64,000 bases of DNA from Streptomyces sp. NBC_00271 (lineage in GTDB: Bacteria; Actinomycetota; Actinomycetes; Streptomycetales; Streptomycetaceae): contig NZ_CP108070.1 in NCBI RefSeq assembly GCF_036178845.1, forward strand, positions 3,410,001 through 3,474,000. Reading direction: 5' to 3'. The notes under the pieces are model-generated. The model did not search any database. It had not been told where the DNA came from and saw only the letters and a list, made by a program, of their open reading frames with translations. A program made the position numbers and the translations under genes. Of the stretch, positions 16,499 through 25,457 are shown piece after piece (within the stretch, counting starts at the first letter, position 1; each line of letters begins with the position of its first letter).

Positions 16499-17770
16499 GT
16501 GACCATCATCCAGCCCGACCTGAGCGTCTTCGAGACCCTGGAGTCGGAGGTGCGCAGCTACTGCCGCAGCTGGCCCACCGTCTTCGACCGGGCCCGGGGC
16601 AGCCGGATGTTCGACGAGGACGGGCACGAGTACCTCGACTTCTTCGCCGGTGCGGGGTCCCTGAACTACGGGCACAACAACCCCCTACTCAAACGGGCCC
16701 TCATCGACTACCTGGAGCGCGACGGCGTCACCCACGGTCTCGACATGTCGACGACCGCCAAACGCGCCTTCCTGGAGGCCTTCCAGAACCTCGTCCTACG
16801 GCCGCGCGACCTGCCGTACAAGGTCATGTTCCCGGGCCCGACGGGCACCAACGCCGTCGAGTCCGCGCTGAAGCTGGCGCGGAAGGTGAAGGGGCGCGAG
16901 GCGATCGTGTCCTTCACCAACGCCTTCCACGGGATGTCGCTGGGCTCGCTGGCCGTGACCGGGAACGCCTTCAAGCGCGCCGGTGCCGGGATTCCGCTCG
17001 TGCACGGAACCCCGATGCCGTTCGACAACTACTTCGACGGCCAGGTGCCGGACTTCCTCTGGTTCGAGCGGCTGCTCGAGGACCAGGGGTCGGGGCTCAA
17101 CCAGCCCGCCGCGGTCATCGTCGAGACCGTGCAGGGCGAGGGCGGCATCAACGTCGCCCGGCCCGAGTGGCTGCGCGCCCTCGCCGACCTGTGCCGGCGG
17201 CGCGACATGCTGCTCATCGTCGACGACATCCAGATGGGCTGCGGGCGGACGGGAGCGTTCTTCTCCTTCGAGGAGGCGGGGATCGTGCCCGACATCGTGA
17301 CCGTGTCCAAGTCCATCAGCGGGTACGGGCTGCCCATGTCGCTGTGCCTGTTCAAGCCCGAACTGGACATCTGGGAGCCGGGCGAGCACAACGGCACGTT
17401 CCGCGGCAACAACCCCGCGTTCGTCACCGCCGCCGCGGCCCTGGAGACGTACTGGTCCGACGGGTCCGCCATGGAGAAGCAGACCCGTGCCCGCGGCGAG
17501 CAGATCGAGCAGGCCCTGATCTCCCTCACCGAGGAGAACCTCGCCGACGTGAAGGAGTACCGGGGGCGCGGTCTCGTCTGGGGCCTCGAGTTCCACGAGA
17601 AGGAGCGTGCGGGGCGCGTCGCGCAGCGCGCCTTCGAACTCGGGCTGCTCATCGAGACCTCAGGCCCGGAGAGCGAGGTCGTGAAGCTCCTCCCCGCGCT
17701 CACCATCACCCCCGACGAGCTCGACGAGGGTCTGCGCACCCTCGCCCGCGCCGTACGCGAAACCGTCTGA
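16499..17770 (+). CDS. ectB: Diaminobutyrate-2-oxoglutarate transaminase
   Basis: A 423-residue class III aminotransferase forming L-2,4-diaminobutyrate from aspartate semialdehyde with glutamate as donor, the entry step to ectoine. [64 protein letters not shown] and [14 protein letters not shown] (Schiff-base lysine) are all present in order. GTG 16499 follows a GAGGAGCG ribosome site. Full length and standard for EctB; ectC starts 20 bases after the stop. Confidence 0.96.
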   Translation: MTIIQPDLSVFETLESEVRSYCRSWPTVFDRARGSRMFDEDGHEYLDFFAGAGSLNYGHNNPLLKRALIDYLERDGVTHGLDMSTTAKRAFLEAFQNLVLRPRDLPYKVMFPGPTGTNAVESALKLARKVKGREAIVSFTNAFHGMSLGSLAVTGNAFKRAGAGIPLVHGTPMPFDNYFDGQVPDFLWFERLLEDQGSGLNQPAAVIVETVQGEGGINVARPEWLRALADLCRRRDMLLIVDDIQMGCGRTGAFFSFEEAGIVPDIVTVSKSISGYGLPMSLCLFKPELDIWEPGEHNGTFRGNNPAFVTAAAALETYWSDGSAMEKQTRARGEQIEQALISLTEENLADVKEYRGRGLVWGLEFHEKERAGRVAQRAFELGLLIETSGPESEVVKLLPALTITPDELDEGLRTLARAVRETV

Positions 17771-17790
17771 CAGAAAGGCACGGCACCACC

Positions 17791-18195
17791 GTGATAGTCC
17801 GTTCGTTCAAGGACGTCGAAGGCACCGACCGGCATGTGAAGGCCGCGACGGGTACCTGGGAGAGCAAGCGCATCGTCCTCGCCAAGGAGAAGGTCGGCTT
17901 CTCCCTCCACGAGACGGTCCTGTACGCGGGTACGGAGACGTCGATGTGGTACGCGAACCACATCGAGGCCGTGCTCTGCGTGGCGGGCGAGGCCGAGCTG
18001 ACCAACGACGAGACCGGTGAGACGCACTGGATCACGCCGGGCACGATGTACCTGCTCGACGGCCACGAGCGCCACACCATGCGCCCCAAGACCGACTTCC
18101 GGTGCGTCTGCGTCTTCAATCCGCCCGTCACCGGACGGGAGGACCACGACGAGAACGGCGTCTACCCGCTGCTCACCGAACCCGAGGAGGTCTGA
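17791..18195 (+). CDS. ectC: L-ectoine synthase
   Basis: A 134-residue cupin enzyme that cyclises gamma-N-acetyldiaminobutyrate to ectoine. [16 protein letters not shown] at the start, [20 protein letters not shown] and [15 protein letters not shown] are the signature blocks; the cupin metal-site and substrate residues fall in the last two. The GTG start follows AGAAAGG. Length is standard. It is six bases from ectD. Confidence 0.97.
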   Translation: MIVRSFKDVEGTDRHVKAATGTWESKRIVLAKEKVGFSLHETVLYAGTETSMWYANHIEAVLCVAGEAELTNDETGETHWITPGTMYLLDGHERHTMRPKTDFRCVCVFNPPVTGREDHDENGVYPLLTEPEEV

Positions 18196-18201
18196 AGCCC
18201 C

Positions 18202-19113
18202 ATGACCACGACCACCACGACCAGCACGACCACCGTCACCGATCTCTACCCCAGCCGCGGCGCCACCGAGGTGTCCAACCCCCGCCAGGACCCGGTCGTC
18301 TGGGGCGCGCCCGGCACGCCGGGGCCGTTCTCCGTGCCCGACCTCCAGGCGTACGAGCGTGACGGCTTCCTCGCGATCGAGGAGCTGATCGGCGAGGACG
18401 ACGTCGCCCTCTACCGGGCCGAGTTGGAGCGGCTGGTCACCGATCCGGCGATCCGCGCCGACGAGCGCTCGATCGTCGAGCCCGCCACGCGGGAGATCCG
18501 GTCCGTCTTCGAGGTGCACCGAATCAGCGAGGTCTTCGCCGCGCTCGTACGCGACGAGCGGGTCGTCGGGCGGGCCCGGCAGATCCTCGGCTCGGACGTC
18601 TACGTCCACCAGTCGCGGATCAACGTCAAGCCGGGCTTCGGGGCCGGCGGGTTCTACTGGCACTCGGACTTCGAGACCTGGCACGCCGAGGACGGCCTTG
18701 CGAACATGCGGACCGTGTCCGTGTCGATCGCGCTGACCGAGAACCACGACACCAACGGCGGCCTCATGATCATGCCGGGGTCGCACAAGACGTTCCTCGG
18801 CTGTGCGGGGGCCACCCCGCGGGACAACTACAAGAAGTCGCTCCAGATGCAGGACGCGGGCACCCCGTCCGACGAGGCGCTGACCCGCTTCGCCGACCGG
18901 CACGGCATCAAGCTCTTCACGGGCCGGGCCGGTTCGGCGACCTGGTTCGACTGCAACTGCATGCACGGCTCCGGGGACAACATCACCCCGTTCCCGCGCA
19001 GCAACGTCTTCATCGTGTTCAACAGCGTGGAGAACGCGGCGGTGGAGCCGTTCGCGGCGCCGGTCCGCAGGCCCGAGTTCATCGGCGCCCGCGATTTCAC
19101 GCCCGTGAAGTGA
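18202..19113 (+). CDS. ectD: Ectoine 5-hydroxylase
   Basis: A 303-residue Fe(II)/2-oxoglutarate dioxygenase converting ectoine to 5-hydroxyectoine. FYWHSDFETWHAEDG carries the HxD iron ligands together with the family signature, VSIALTENHDTNGGLMIMPGSH is conserved, and FDCNCMHGSGDNI gives the distal histidine. RBS GAGGAGG lies upstream of ATG. It completes ectABCD. The last codons, GTG AAG TGA, are the first unit of a three-fold 17-base tandem repeat running into the 3' flank. Confidence 0.96.
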   Translation: MTTTTTTSTTTVTDLYPSRGATEVSNPRQDPVVWGAPGTPGPFSVPDLQAYERDGFLAIEELIGEDDVALYRAELERLVTDPAIRADERSIVEPATREIRSVFEVHRISEVFAALVRDERVVGRARQILGSDVYVHQSRINVKPGFGAGGFYWHSDFETWHAEDGLANMRTVSVSIALTENHDTNGGLMIMPGSHKTFLGCAGATPRDNYKKSLQMQDAGTPSDEALTRFADRHGIKLFTGRAGSATWFDCNCMHGSGDNITPFPRSNVFIVFNSVENAAVEPFAAPVRRPEFIGARDFTPVK

Positions 19114-19155
19114 CCGCGAGAGTGAAGTGACCGCGAGCATGAAGTGACCGCGCGC
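19105..19155 (+). repeat. Three 17-bp tandem repeats at the end of ectD
   Basis: Units start at 19105, 19122 and 19139: GTGAAGTGACCGCGAGA, GTGAAGTGACCGCGAGC and ATGAAGTGACCGCGCGC. The first unit holds the last two codons and stop of ectD, so the stop-codon region has been copied twice into the 3' flank. The period is not a multiple of three and each unit has its own in-unit stop. Confidence 0.85.
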
Positions 19156-19193
19156 GTGCCGTAGCCACGAGCGTGAAGGAGCCCCCGCCGGGG

Positions 19194-20243
19194 TCAGCCG
19201 GACAGGACGTCCAGCAGTCGGTCGACGTCGGCGGGGGTGTTGTACAGGTGGAAGGCCGCGCGCAGGTTGCCCGCCCGGTCGGAGACCTCGACCCCGGCCT
19301 CGCTCAGCTCCTGCTGCCGCTGGCCGAGTCCGGGCACGGACACGATCGGCGAGGCGGGGGCGGACACCGGCGCGTGGCCGAGCTCCTGGAGCCCGGCGCG
19401 GAAACGGTCGGCGAGGGCGAGGTCATGGGCGCGTACGTTCGCCACGCCCAGTTCCTCGACGAGCTCCAACGAGTGCCGGGCGCCCGCGTACGAGAAGAGA
19501 CTGGGGCTCTCGTCGAACCGCCGCGCCGAGTGGGCGAGTTCCGCCACCGGGCCGTAGCAGCTGTCCCACGGCGCCTCACCCGCGACCCAGCCGGCGAACA
19601 CCGGGGTGAGCCCGCCGAGGTCCTCCGGAACGACCAGGAAGGCCACGCCCCGAGGGCAGACGAGCCACTTGAAGGCGACCGAGGAGACGAAGTCGTACGC
19701 GTCGGCCTCCATCGGCAGCCAGCCGGCGGCCTGGGAGACATCGACGTACGTACGCGCCCCGTGCTCGCGCGCGGCCCGGGCGATGCCCGCCAGATCGGCG
19801 ATCCGCCCGTCCGCGGACTGCGCGGCGCTGACCGCGACGAGCGCGGTGCCCGGACGTACGGACTCGGCGAGCCGCTCCAGCGGTACGGCGCGCAGCTTGA
19901 GGTCGCCACGGACGTGGAAGGGGTTCACGACGGAGCTGAAGTCGTCCTCCGCGGTGAGGACTTCGGCGCCCGGCGGCAGCGAGGCGGCGATCAGCCCGCT
20001 GTAGACGGCGACCGAGGCCCCGGCCGCCACCCGGCTCGCGGGGACCCCGGCCAGCCGGGCGAAGGCGGCGCGGGATGCCTCCACGTCGTCGAACATGTCG
20101 GACGGCCGTCCGTCGGCGACGGACTCGACTGCGGCGCGCATGGCCTCGACCGTGCGCGCCGGCAGGAGTCCGCAGCTCGCGGTGTTCAGATAGGTGTTCT
20201 TCGGGGCGAACTCGGCTCGTACGAGGCTCTCGAAGGTCTCCAT
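19194..20243 (-). CDS. Class V aminotransferase, cysteine-desulfurase-like
   Basis: A 349-residue PLP enzyme. NTYLNTASCGLLPARTVEA at the start, TYVDVSQAAGWLPMEADAYDFV (PLP-binding Asp) and SSVAFKWLVCPRGVAFLVV (Schiff-base Lys) mark the selenocysteine-lyase/cysteine-desulfurase branch of class V. No clear mobile-loop cysteine of IscS type is visible, so the reaction is uncertain. ATG 20243 was preferred to ATG 20279 because METFESLVRAEF begins like relatives. It converges on ectD and appears to stand alone. Confidence 0.75.
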   Translation of the reverse strand: METFESLVRAEFAPKNTYLNTASCGLLPARTVEAMRAAVESVADGRPSDMFDDVEASRAAFARLAGVPASRVAAGASVAVYSGLIAASLPPGAEVLTAEDDFSSVVNPFHVRGDLKLRAVPLERLAESVRPGTALVAVSAAQSADGRIADLAGIARAAREHGARTYVDVSQAAGWLPMEADAYDFVSSVAFKWLVCPRGVAFLVVPEDLGGLTPVFAGWVAGEAPWDSCYGPVAELAHSARRFDESPSLFSYAGARHSLELVEELGVANVRAHDLALADRFRAGLQELGHAPVSAPASPIVSVPGLGQRQQELSEAGVEVSDRAGNLRAAFHLYNTPADVDRLLDVLSG

Positions 20244-20368
20244 GGGACCACTGTGCGGCCCCGAGCACCTCTCGTCCATTACGGAGTTCTGCGTGGTTCC
20301 GGTAAGGACTGCTTATACGTCCGCCCCGACCTGCGCTTTCACCGCCGAGTCGGGCGGGCCGGGCGGGC

Positions 20369-21088
20369 TTACGGCTGCGGTACGGCGCATCCGTCCGGGC
20401 CGCAGGCCTCCGCGTCGGCGGCACCGTCCTGGATCAGCTTCAGCGGCGGGCGCTCGCCCCACGCCTGGGTCAGGGCCTGTGTGAAGACCTCGGCGGGCTG
20501 GGCGCCGGAGACGCCGTACTTGCGGTCCAGGACGAAGAACGGCACGCCGTTCGCGCCGAGCTCGGCGGCCTCCCGCTCGTCGGCGCGCACCTCGTCGGCG
20601 TACGCCTTCGGGTCGGCCAGCACCTCGCGGGACGCGTCGGCGTCGAGCCCGGCGGCGACGGCCAGCTCGACGAGCCGCTCGTCGTCGTTGAAGACGGTCC
20701 GCTCCTCGGCGAAGTTCGCCTTGTACAGCAGGCCTATCAGCTCGTCCTGGCGGCCCCGCTCCTTGGCGAAGTGCAGGAGGCGGTGCATGTCGAAGGTGTT
20801 GCCGTGGTCGCGGTCCCGGGTGCGGTACGCCAGGCCCTCGGCGGCGGCCTGCGCGCCCAGGTTCTCCTCGCCGGCCTGCGCCTGTGCCTCGCTCATGCCG
20901 TACTTCTTGGTCAGCATCTTGAGCACGGGCTGGATGTCGCCCTTGGCGCGACCGGGGTCCAGCTCGAAGGAGCGGTGCACGACCTCGACCTCGTCACGGT
21001 GCGGGAAGGCGTCCAGCGCCTTCTCGAAGCGGGCCTTGCCCACGTAGCACCAGGGACAGGCGATATCCGACCAGATCTCGACGCGCAT
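20369..21088 (-). CDS. frnE: DsbA-family protein, FrnE-like
   Basis: A 239-residue cytoplasmic thioredoxin-fold protein without a signal peptide. MRVEIWSDIACPWCYVGKARFE carries the CPWC redox motif, HRSFELDP and FDMHRLLHFAKERG are typical FrnE blocks, and NGVPFFVLDRKYGVSGAQP is the cis-proline loop. FrnE-like proteins act as cytosolic disulfide isomerases or oxidoreductases; the Streptomyces name comes from frenolicin clusters. The C-terminus has an extra ACGPDGC pair of cysteines that could form a second redox or metal site. Confidence 0.85.
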   Translation of the reverse strand: MRVEIWSDIACPWCYVGKARFEKALDAFPHRDEVEVVHRSFELDPGRAKGDIQPVLKMLTKKYGMSEAQAQAGEENLGAQAAAEGLAYRTRDRDHGNTFDMHRLLHFAKERGRQDELIGLLYKANFAEERTVFNDDERLVELAVAAGLDADASREVLADPKAYADEVRADEREAAELGANGVPFFVLDRKYGVSGAQPAEVFTQALTQAWGERPPLKLIQDGAADAEACGPDGCAVPQP

Positions 21089-21165
21089 GTCTTCGGCTCT
21101 CTCCAGGTCGTACGAATACGGGCCCCTCCGGGGGCGGGAGTATGTGAACGTTCAAACGGCCGACT

Positions 21166-21672
21166 TCATTCCCCGGTGACGGCGTAGCGCAGGAAGAGGT
21201 GGTGATCGTCTTCGGCGGGCGGGTTCTCCGGGTCCGGGACCCAGCCCTGGCGGGTGTAGAAGGCCTGGGCGCGGGCGTTGTCGACGTGCACGTCGAGGGT
21301 GGCCGTGTGCTTGCCGTCCGCCCGCCACTGTTCGAGGCAGGCCGTGTGCAGTGCGGTGCCGATGCCTTCGCGCCAGCGGTCGGGGGAGACGTGGAACTGG
21401 AAGAGCGTCACGGTGTCGGCGGGGGCGCCCTCCGCGGTACGGAAGGAGGCGATACCCACGAGGTGTCCGTCGCGCACCGCGCACAGGACGTGGCCGTCGG
21501 GGCGCTCGATGGCACCGCGCCAGCGTGCGAGCCAGTCGAAGCCGTCTTCCGGCAGGCCGTCCGGGTAGTAGGTCGCGCGGGCGCGGACGTGGAGGTCGGC
21601 GATGGCGGCGGCCTCGCTGGGCAGCGCGGTTCTGATGACGAGGGGGCCCGTGGCGCGGGGTGTGCTGATCAT
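21166..21672 (-). CDS. GNAT-family N-acetyltransferase
   Basis: A 168-residue acetyltransferase. The acetyl-CoA site region reads VSPDRWREGIGTALH and the C-terminal part has DVHVDNARAQAFYTRQGW, the usual GNAT motifs A and B. The substrate is unknown. ATG 21672 begins MISTPRATGPLVIRTA, with the GNAT core starting at residue 14; an ATG at 21702 would add ten residues without homology. Confidence 0.8.
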   Translation of the reverse strand: MISTPRATGPLVIRTALPSEAAAIADLHVRARATYYPDGLPEDGFDWLARWRGAIERPDGHVLCAVRDGHLVGIASFRTAEGAPADTVTLFQFHVSPDRWREGIGTALHTACLEQWRADGKHTATLDVHVDNARAQAFYTRQGWVPDPENPPAEDDHHLFLRYAVTGE

Positions 21673-21736
21673 GCAGCGGAGGACGTGAGGGAGGGGGGCC
21701 ACGGTTCCCGTTGCGCGGCCGACCCCCCACCCACGG

Positions 21737-22345
21737 TCAGCTGCCGTCTCTCAGGTCCTTGGGCCAGTTCGGGCGGAACTCGATGCCGTCGTACGTCACC
21801 ACGCACCCCTCCCCCATCGGCGACTGCGTCATGAAACCGACGAGCGCGGCGGACGTCTCCTTCTCCTCGCCCAGGGTGAAGAGCCGGATGAAGGTCCAGC
21901 GCTTGCCGTCGCGGGAGGCGTGGAAGGCGAAGGCCCGACCCGTGCGGCTGATCCGCAGCCAGACGGAACTGCCGTCCACGGTGAAGGAGTTGGCGTCGTC
22001 GGAGTGCCCCCGGGTGACCACCGTGCAGACGGTGGGCACGTCCGGGGAGTACTCCAGGCAGAGCTTCGCCCAGGCCCGCTCCCCCACATGGACGTAGAGG
22101 ACCCCCGCGTCGAAGGCCGCGCCGAAGCCGACCGTGACGCGGGCGATCAGCTGGAAGTCCCCCTCCGGCGCCCCGAGGAGGCGGGGCGCGTCTGAGGCGG
22201 GGTCCAGTGCCTCGTCGGTGGGCGGTACGAAACGGTCCTGGCGGGGGCCTGCCCAGCCGGTGAGGATCCCGTCCTCGTGCGACCAGTGCCCGTCAGGCCC
22301 GTAGGTGCGGAGCGGGAAGGGAAGTTCGGGAAGTTCGACGTCCAT
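21737..22345 (-). CDS. DUF1349-family concanavalin-like protein
   Basis: A 202-residue cytoplasmic protein. GDFQLIARVTVGFGAAFDAGVLYVHVGERAWAKL (middle) and GFMTQSPMGEGCVVTYDGIEF (end) are the core of DUF1349, a jelly-roll related to the C-terminal domain of some beta-xylosidases; members are often annotated as regulation of enolase protein. No catalytic residues are recognised. It lies between an acetyltransferase and the aldehyde dehydrogenase with no obvious operon link. Confidence 0.75.
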   Translation of the reverse strand: MDVELPELPFPLRTYGPDGHWSHEDGILTGWAGPRQDRFVPPTDEALDPASDAPRLLGAPEGDFQLIARVTVGFGAAFDAGVLYVHVGERAWAKLCLEYSPDVPTVCTVVTRGHSDDANSFTVDGSSVWLRISRTGRAFAFHASRDGKRWTFIRLFTLGEEKETSAALVGFMTQSPMGEGCVVTYDGIEFRPNWPKDLRDGS

Positions 22346-22369
22346 TCGCCAATCCTCTCAGGCCCACTG

Positions 22370-22445
22370 CCGCGCCCCCGCAGGGGCGCGGGGAACTGCG
22401 CGACCAGCCACAACGGCCCCGCAGCCCGCGAACAACCACAACCCC
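22370..22445. repeat. Dispersed repeat, single copy
   Basis: CAGGGGCGCGGGGAACTGCG with a GCGCCCCC/GGGGCGC hairpin immediately before it and an ACAACGGCCCCGC tail. It lies between the DUF1349 start and the aldehyde dehydrogenase stop. Confidence 0.75.
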
Positions 22446-22452
22446 AACGGCG

Positions 22453-23982
22453 CTACCGCTCCAGGTGACCGTCGTAGCGTCGAGGCAACCCCAGCGGGTT
22501 GTCGTCCCGCAGCTCCGGCGGCAGCAGCGTCTCCGGCGCGTTCTGGTACGCCACCGGCCGCAGCCAGCGCTCGATCGCCGTACCGCCGACCGACGTCGAG
22601 GTCGAGGTCGTCGCCGGGTAGGGACCGCCGTGGTGCTGGGCGGGGGCGACGGCGACACCGGTGGGCCAGCCGTTGACCAGGACGCGCCCGGCGAGCGGCG
22701 TCAGCTCGGCGAGGATCTCCGCGCCGCGGCCTTCGCCCGCCGCCTCCTCCGTCGACAACTGCACGGTCGCGGTGAGGTTGCCGGGAAGGCGGGAGAGGAC
22801 CGCGCTGGCCTCGGACTCGTCCTCGTAGCGGGCGACGACCGTGAGCGGGCCGAAGCACTCTTCCAGGAGCAGGTCGTGCTCGCCCTCGGTGGCGAGCTTC
22901 TGCGCGGGCACGGTCAGGAAGCCGGGGCTCACGGTGTGCTCGCCGCCCGAGCCCGGGGTCACCGGGGTCTCGACGCCGGGGAGCCCGGCGCGCTCGGCGA
23001 CACCCGCGATGAAGTTGTCGCGCATGCGGTGGTCCAGGAGGACGCCCGCGTCGGTGTCGCTGACGGCGTCGGTCAGGGACTTCACCAGGCGGTCGCCCGC
23101 CGCGCCCGCGGGTGCCAGGACCAGGCCCGGCTTCACGCAGAACTGGCCGACGCCCAGCGTCATCGAGCCCGCGAGCCCGGCGCCGATCTCCTCGGCGCGC
23201 TCGGCCGCCGCGGCCTCGGTGATCACGACGGGGTTGAGGGAGCCCAGCTCGCCGTGGAAGGGGATCGGCGCGGGGCGCGCGGCCGCCGCGTCGAACAGGG
23301 CCCGGCCGCCGCGCACGGAGCCGGTGAACCCGGCCGCCGCGACCAGCGGGTGCTTGACGAGTTCGACGCCCGCCTCGAAGCCGTGCACGAGGCCGACGAC
23401 ACCGCCCGGGATGTCGTGCCGGGCGGCGGCCCGGCGCAGTACGGCCGCGACCAGCTCGGAGAGCGCCGGGTGGTCGGGGTGGGCCTTGACCACGACCGGG
23501 CAGCCGGCCGCCAGCGCGCTCGCGGTGTCGCCGCCGGCGACGGAGAAGGCGAAGGGGAAGTTGGAGGCGGAGTAGACGGCGACGACACCCAGCGGCACCT
23601 TGTAGCGGCGCAGGTCCGGGATCGGCGGGGTCGCCGTGTCGTCGGGGTGGTTGATGACGACGTCGAGGAAGGCGCCCTCGTCGACGATGCCGCCGAAGGC
23701 CCGCAGTTGGTAGCAGGTGCGGGCGAGTTCACCGGTGAGCCGGACCGGGCCGAGCGCGGTCTCCGCGTCGGCGGCCTCGACGAGCTGTTCCTTGGCCGCT
23801 TCGAGCAGGTCAGCGGCGGTCCTCAGGAAGGCCGCGCGCACGGTGCGGTCGACGAGGGCTCCCCGGGCGGCGTGCGCGGCGCGGACGGCCTCGTCGACCT
23901 CCTGGGCCGTGGCCTCCACCGCAACCTGCTCGCGCTGCTTCCCGGTACGGGGGTCGACACTCCAGACTGGTGCTGCTGCCAC
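22453..23982 (-). CDS. Aldehyde dehydrogenase, alpha-ketoglutaric semialdehyde type
   Basis: A 509-residue NADP-type aldehyde dehydrogenase. VYSASNFPFAFSVAGGDTASALAAGCPVV is close to the 2,5-dioxovalerate dehydrogenase branch; GELGSLNPVVI holds the catalytic glutamate and LGVGQFCVKPG the catalytic cysteine. Members oxidise alpha-ketoglutarate semialdehyde to 2-oxoglutarate, the last step of oxidative uronate and pentonate breakdown. GTG 23982 was chosen because GGAGGG precedes it and VAAAPVWSVDPRTG starts as in relatives; another GTG at 24027 overlaps the operator region. It is divergent from an IclR gene. Confidence 0.85.
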   Translation of the reverse strand: MAAAPVWSVDPRTGKQREQVAVEATAQEVDEAVRAAHAARGALVDRTVRAAFLRTAADLLEAAKEQLVEAADAETALGPVRLTGELARTCYQLRAFGGIVDEGAFLDVVINHPDDTATPPIPDLRRYKVPLGVVAVYSASNFPFAFSVAGGDTASALAAGCPVVVKAHPDHPALSELVAAVLRRAAARHDIPGGVVGLVHGFEAGVELVKHPLVAAAGFTGSVRGGRALFDAAAARPAPIPFHGELGSLNPVVITEAAAAERAEEIGAGLAGSMTLGVGQFCVKPGLVLAPAGAAGDRLVKSLTDAVSDTDAGVLLDHRMRDNFIAGVAERAGLPGVETPVTPGSGGEHTVSPGFLTVPAQKLATEGEHDLLLEECFGPLTVVARYEDESEASAVLSRLPGNLTATVQLSTEEAAGEGRGAEILAELTPLAGRVLVNGWPTGVAVAPAQHHGGPYPATTSTSTSVGGTAIERWLRPVAYQNAPETLLPPELRDDNPLGLPRRYDGHLER

Positions 23983-24034
23983 CGCGGGTCCCTCCAGATG
24001 TAATGCCGCAGTTCTTGTCTCACCCACCAGCGGT

Positions 24035-24050
24035 GTTCGATATACTGAAC
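24035..24050. promoter_or_regulatory. Candidate IclR operator
   Basis: GTTCGATATACTGAAC: half sites GTTC and GAAC around eight AT-rich bases, in the 131-base space between the aldehyde dehydrogenase and the IclR gene. IclR-family proteins commonly bind such short TTC/GAA palindromes near their own gene. A partial match, GTCCATATTTCTGAAC, lies upstream of the uronate dehydratase gene at 62042-62057. Confidence 0.55.
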
Positions 24051-24113
24051 GCTGTCTCTGATGGTGAATATGATGCGGAGACTATTTCCCGTCGAACGAG
24101 GGGGTCAAGGGCG

Positions 24114-24887
24114 ATGTCGGCAGGCGAGACAGGCGGCGGAGCGCAGGTCAAGTCCGCGGTACGGACCGTGGAATTGCTCGAGTACTTCGCGGGCCGGCCC
24201 GGTATGCACTCCCTGGCCGCGGTCCAGGAGGCCGTCGGTTATCCGAAATCCAGCCTCTACATGCTGCTGCGCACCCTCGTGGAGCTCGGCTGGGTCGAGA
24301 CGGACGCGACGGGCACGCGGTACGGCATCGGCGTACGGGCGCTGCTGGTCGGCACCTCGTACATCGACGGCGACGAGGTGGTCGCCGCGGCCCGCCCGAC
24401 CCTGGACCGGCTCTCCGACGACACCACGGAGACCATCCACCTGGCGCGCCTGGACGGCACGAACGTCGTGTACCTGGCCACCCGCCAGTCGCAGCACTAC
24501 CTGCGCCCCTTCACCCGGGTGGGCCGCCGGCTCCCCGCGCACTCGACCTCGCTCGGCAAGGCGCTGCTCGCCACCCACACCGACGAGCAGGTCCGCAAGA
24601 TGCTGCCCGAGACGCTCGCCGCGCTGACCGAACACACGATCACCGACCGGGAGAAGCTCATCGAGGAGCTGCACCAGGTCCGGGAGCAGGGCTTCGCCGT
24701 GGACCGTGAGGAGAACACGCTGGGGCTGCGCTGCTTCGGCGTCGCGATCCCCTACCGCACCCCCGCCCGGGACGCGATCAGCTGCTCGGTCCCGGTGGCC
24801 CGGCTCACCCCCGCGCACGAGCAGATGGTCAAGGACGCCCTGTTCGACGCCCGCGACCGGCTGACGCTCGCCACCCGGAGGCTCTGA
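24114..24887 (+). CDS. IclR-family transcriptional regulator
   Basis: A 257-residue regulator. The winged-helix part (residues about 15-75) has VELLEYFAGRPGMHSLAAV and YPKSSLYMLLRTL as recognition helix; the rest is the IclR effector domain with PAHSTSLGKALLA and GFAVDREENTLGLRCFGVAI. ATG 24114 follows an AGGGGG-type ribosome site; longer ORFs starting before it overlap the divergent promoter. It probably represses or activates the divergent aldehyde dehydrogenase gene. Three bases separate it from a downstream acetyltransferase gene. Confidence 0.88.
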   Translation: MSAGETGGGAQVKSAVRTVELLEYFAGRPGMHSLAAVQEAVGYPKSSLYMLLRTLVELGWVETDATGTRYGIGVRALLVGTSYIDGDEVVAAARPTLDRLSDDTTETIHLARLDGTNVVYLATRQSQHYLRPFTRVGRRLPAHSTSLGKALLATHTDEQVRKMLPETLAALTEHTITDREKLIEELHQVREQGFAVDREENTLGLRCFGVAIPYRTPARDAISCSVPVARLTPAHEQMVKDALFDARDRLTLATRRL

Positions 24888-24890
24888 ACC

Positions 24891-25361
24891 ATGGAGATCG
24901 CACTCCGTCCGGTCCACGACAGCGATCTGCCGGTCTTCTACCGGCAGATGAACGACCCCGAGTCCCTCCGGATGGCCGCGTTCACCCCCAGGGACCCCGC
25001 CGACCGTGACGCCTTCGACGCTCACTGGAAGCGTGTCCGCGCCTCGTCCGCCGTGCTGCGCACGATCCTCGCGGACGGCGATGTCGTGGGCAGCGCCGCG
25101 GTGTACGGGGAGCCCGGCGAGCGCGAGGTCACCTACTGGATCGACCGGGCGTACTGGGGCCGGGGCATCGCGACGGCCGCGCTGCGGGACCTGCTGGCCG
25201 AGGTGCCCGAACGCCCGCTGCACGCGCGGGCGGCGGCCGACAACGCCGGGTCGCGGCGGGTCCTGGAGAAGTGCGGGTTCCGCGTCACCGGGAACGACCG
25301 GGGGTACGCGCACGCGCGCGGCGAGGACACGGACGAGGTCGTGCTCACCCTGAAGGGCTGA
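24891..25361 (+). CDS. GNAT-family N-acetyltransferase
   Basis: A 156-residue RimJ/RimL-like acetyltransferase. It starts MEIALRPVHDSDLPVFYRQMNDPES, has WIDRAYWGRGIATAAL (acetyl-CoA loop) and ARAAADNAGSRRVLEKCGF. The substrate is unknown. It follows the iclR gene after three bases and probably shares its transcript. A strong terminator lies downstream at 25412-25440. Confidence 0.82.
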   Translation: MEIALRPVHDSDLPVFYRQMNDPESLRMAAFTPRDPADRDAFDAHWKRVRASSAVLRTILADGDVVGSAAVYGEPGEREVTYWIDRAYWGRGIATAALRDLLAEVPERPLHARAAADNAGSRRVLEKCGFRVTGNDRGYAHARGEDTDEVVLTLKG

Positions 25362-25411
25362 GCCCGACTTCATGTGAGCCCGGCTTCATGAACAGCGCAT
25401 GAGAAATGCGG

Positions 25412-25440
25412 GCGGAAGGGAACGATTCGCTCCCTTCCGC
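25412..25440 (+). terminator. Strong hairpin between the acetyltransferase and pbp genes
   Basis: GCGGAAGGGA and TCCCTTCCGC form a perfect 10-bp stem around ACGATTCGC, followed by TCGTCCTTCT. It should terminate the iclR-acetyltransferase transcript. It ends only 17 bases before the pbp start codon, so it may also influence pbp expression. Confidence 0.75.
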
Positions 25441-25457
25441 TCGTCCTTCTGAGCGGG

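Noticed and set aside
17029..19140. Very long minus-strand open frame opposite ectBCD.
   Set aside because: It is the usual high-GC antisense shadow of conserved genes and has no protein-family features.
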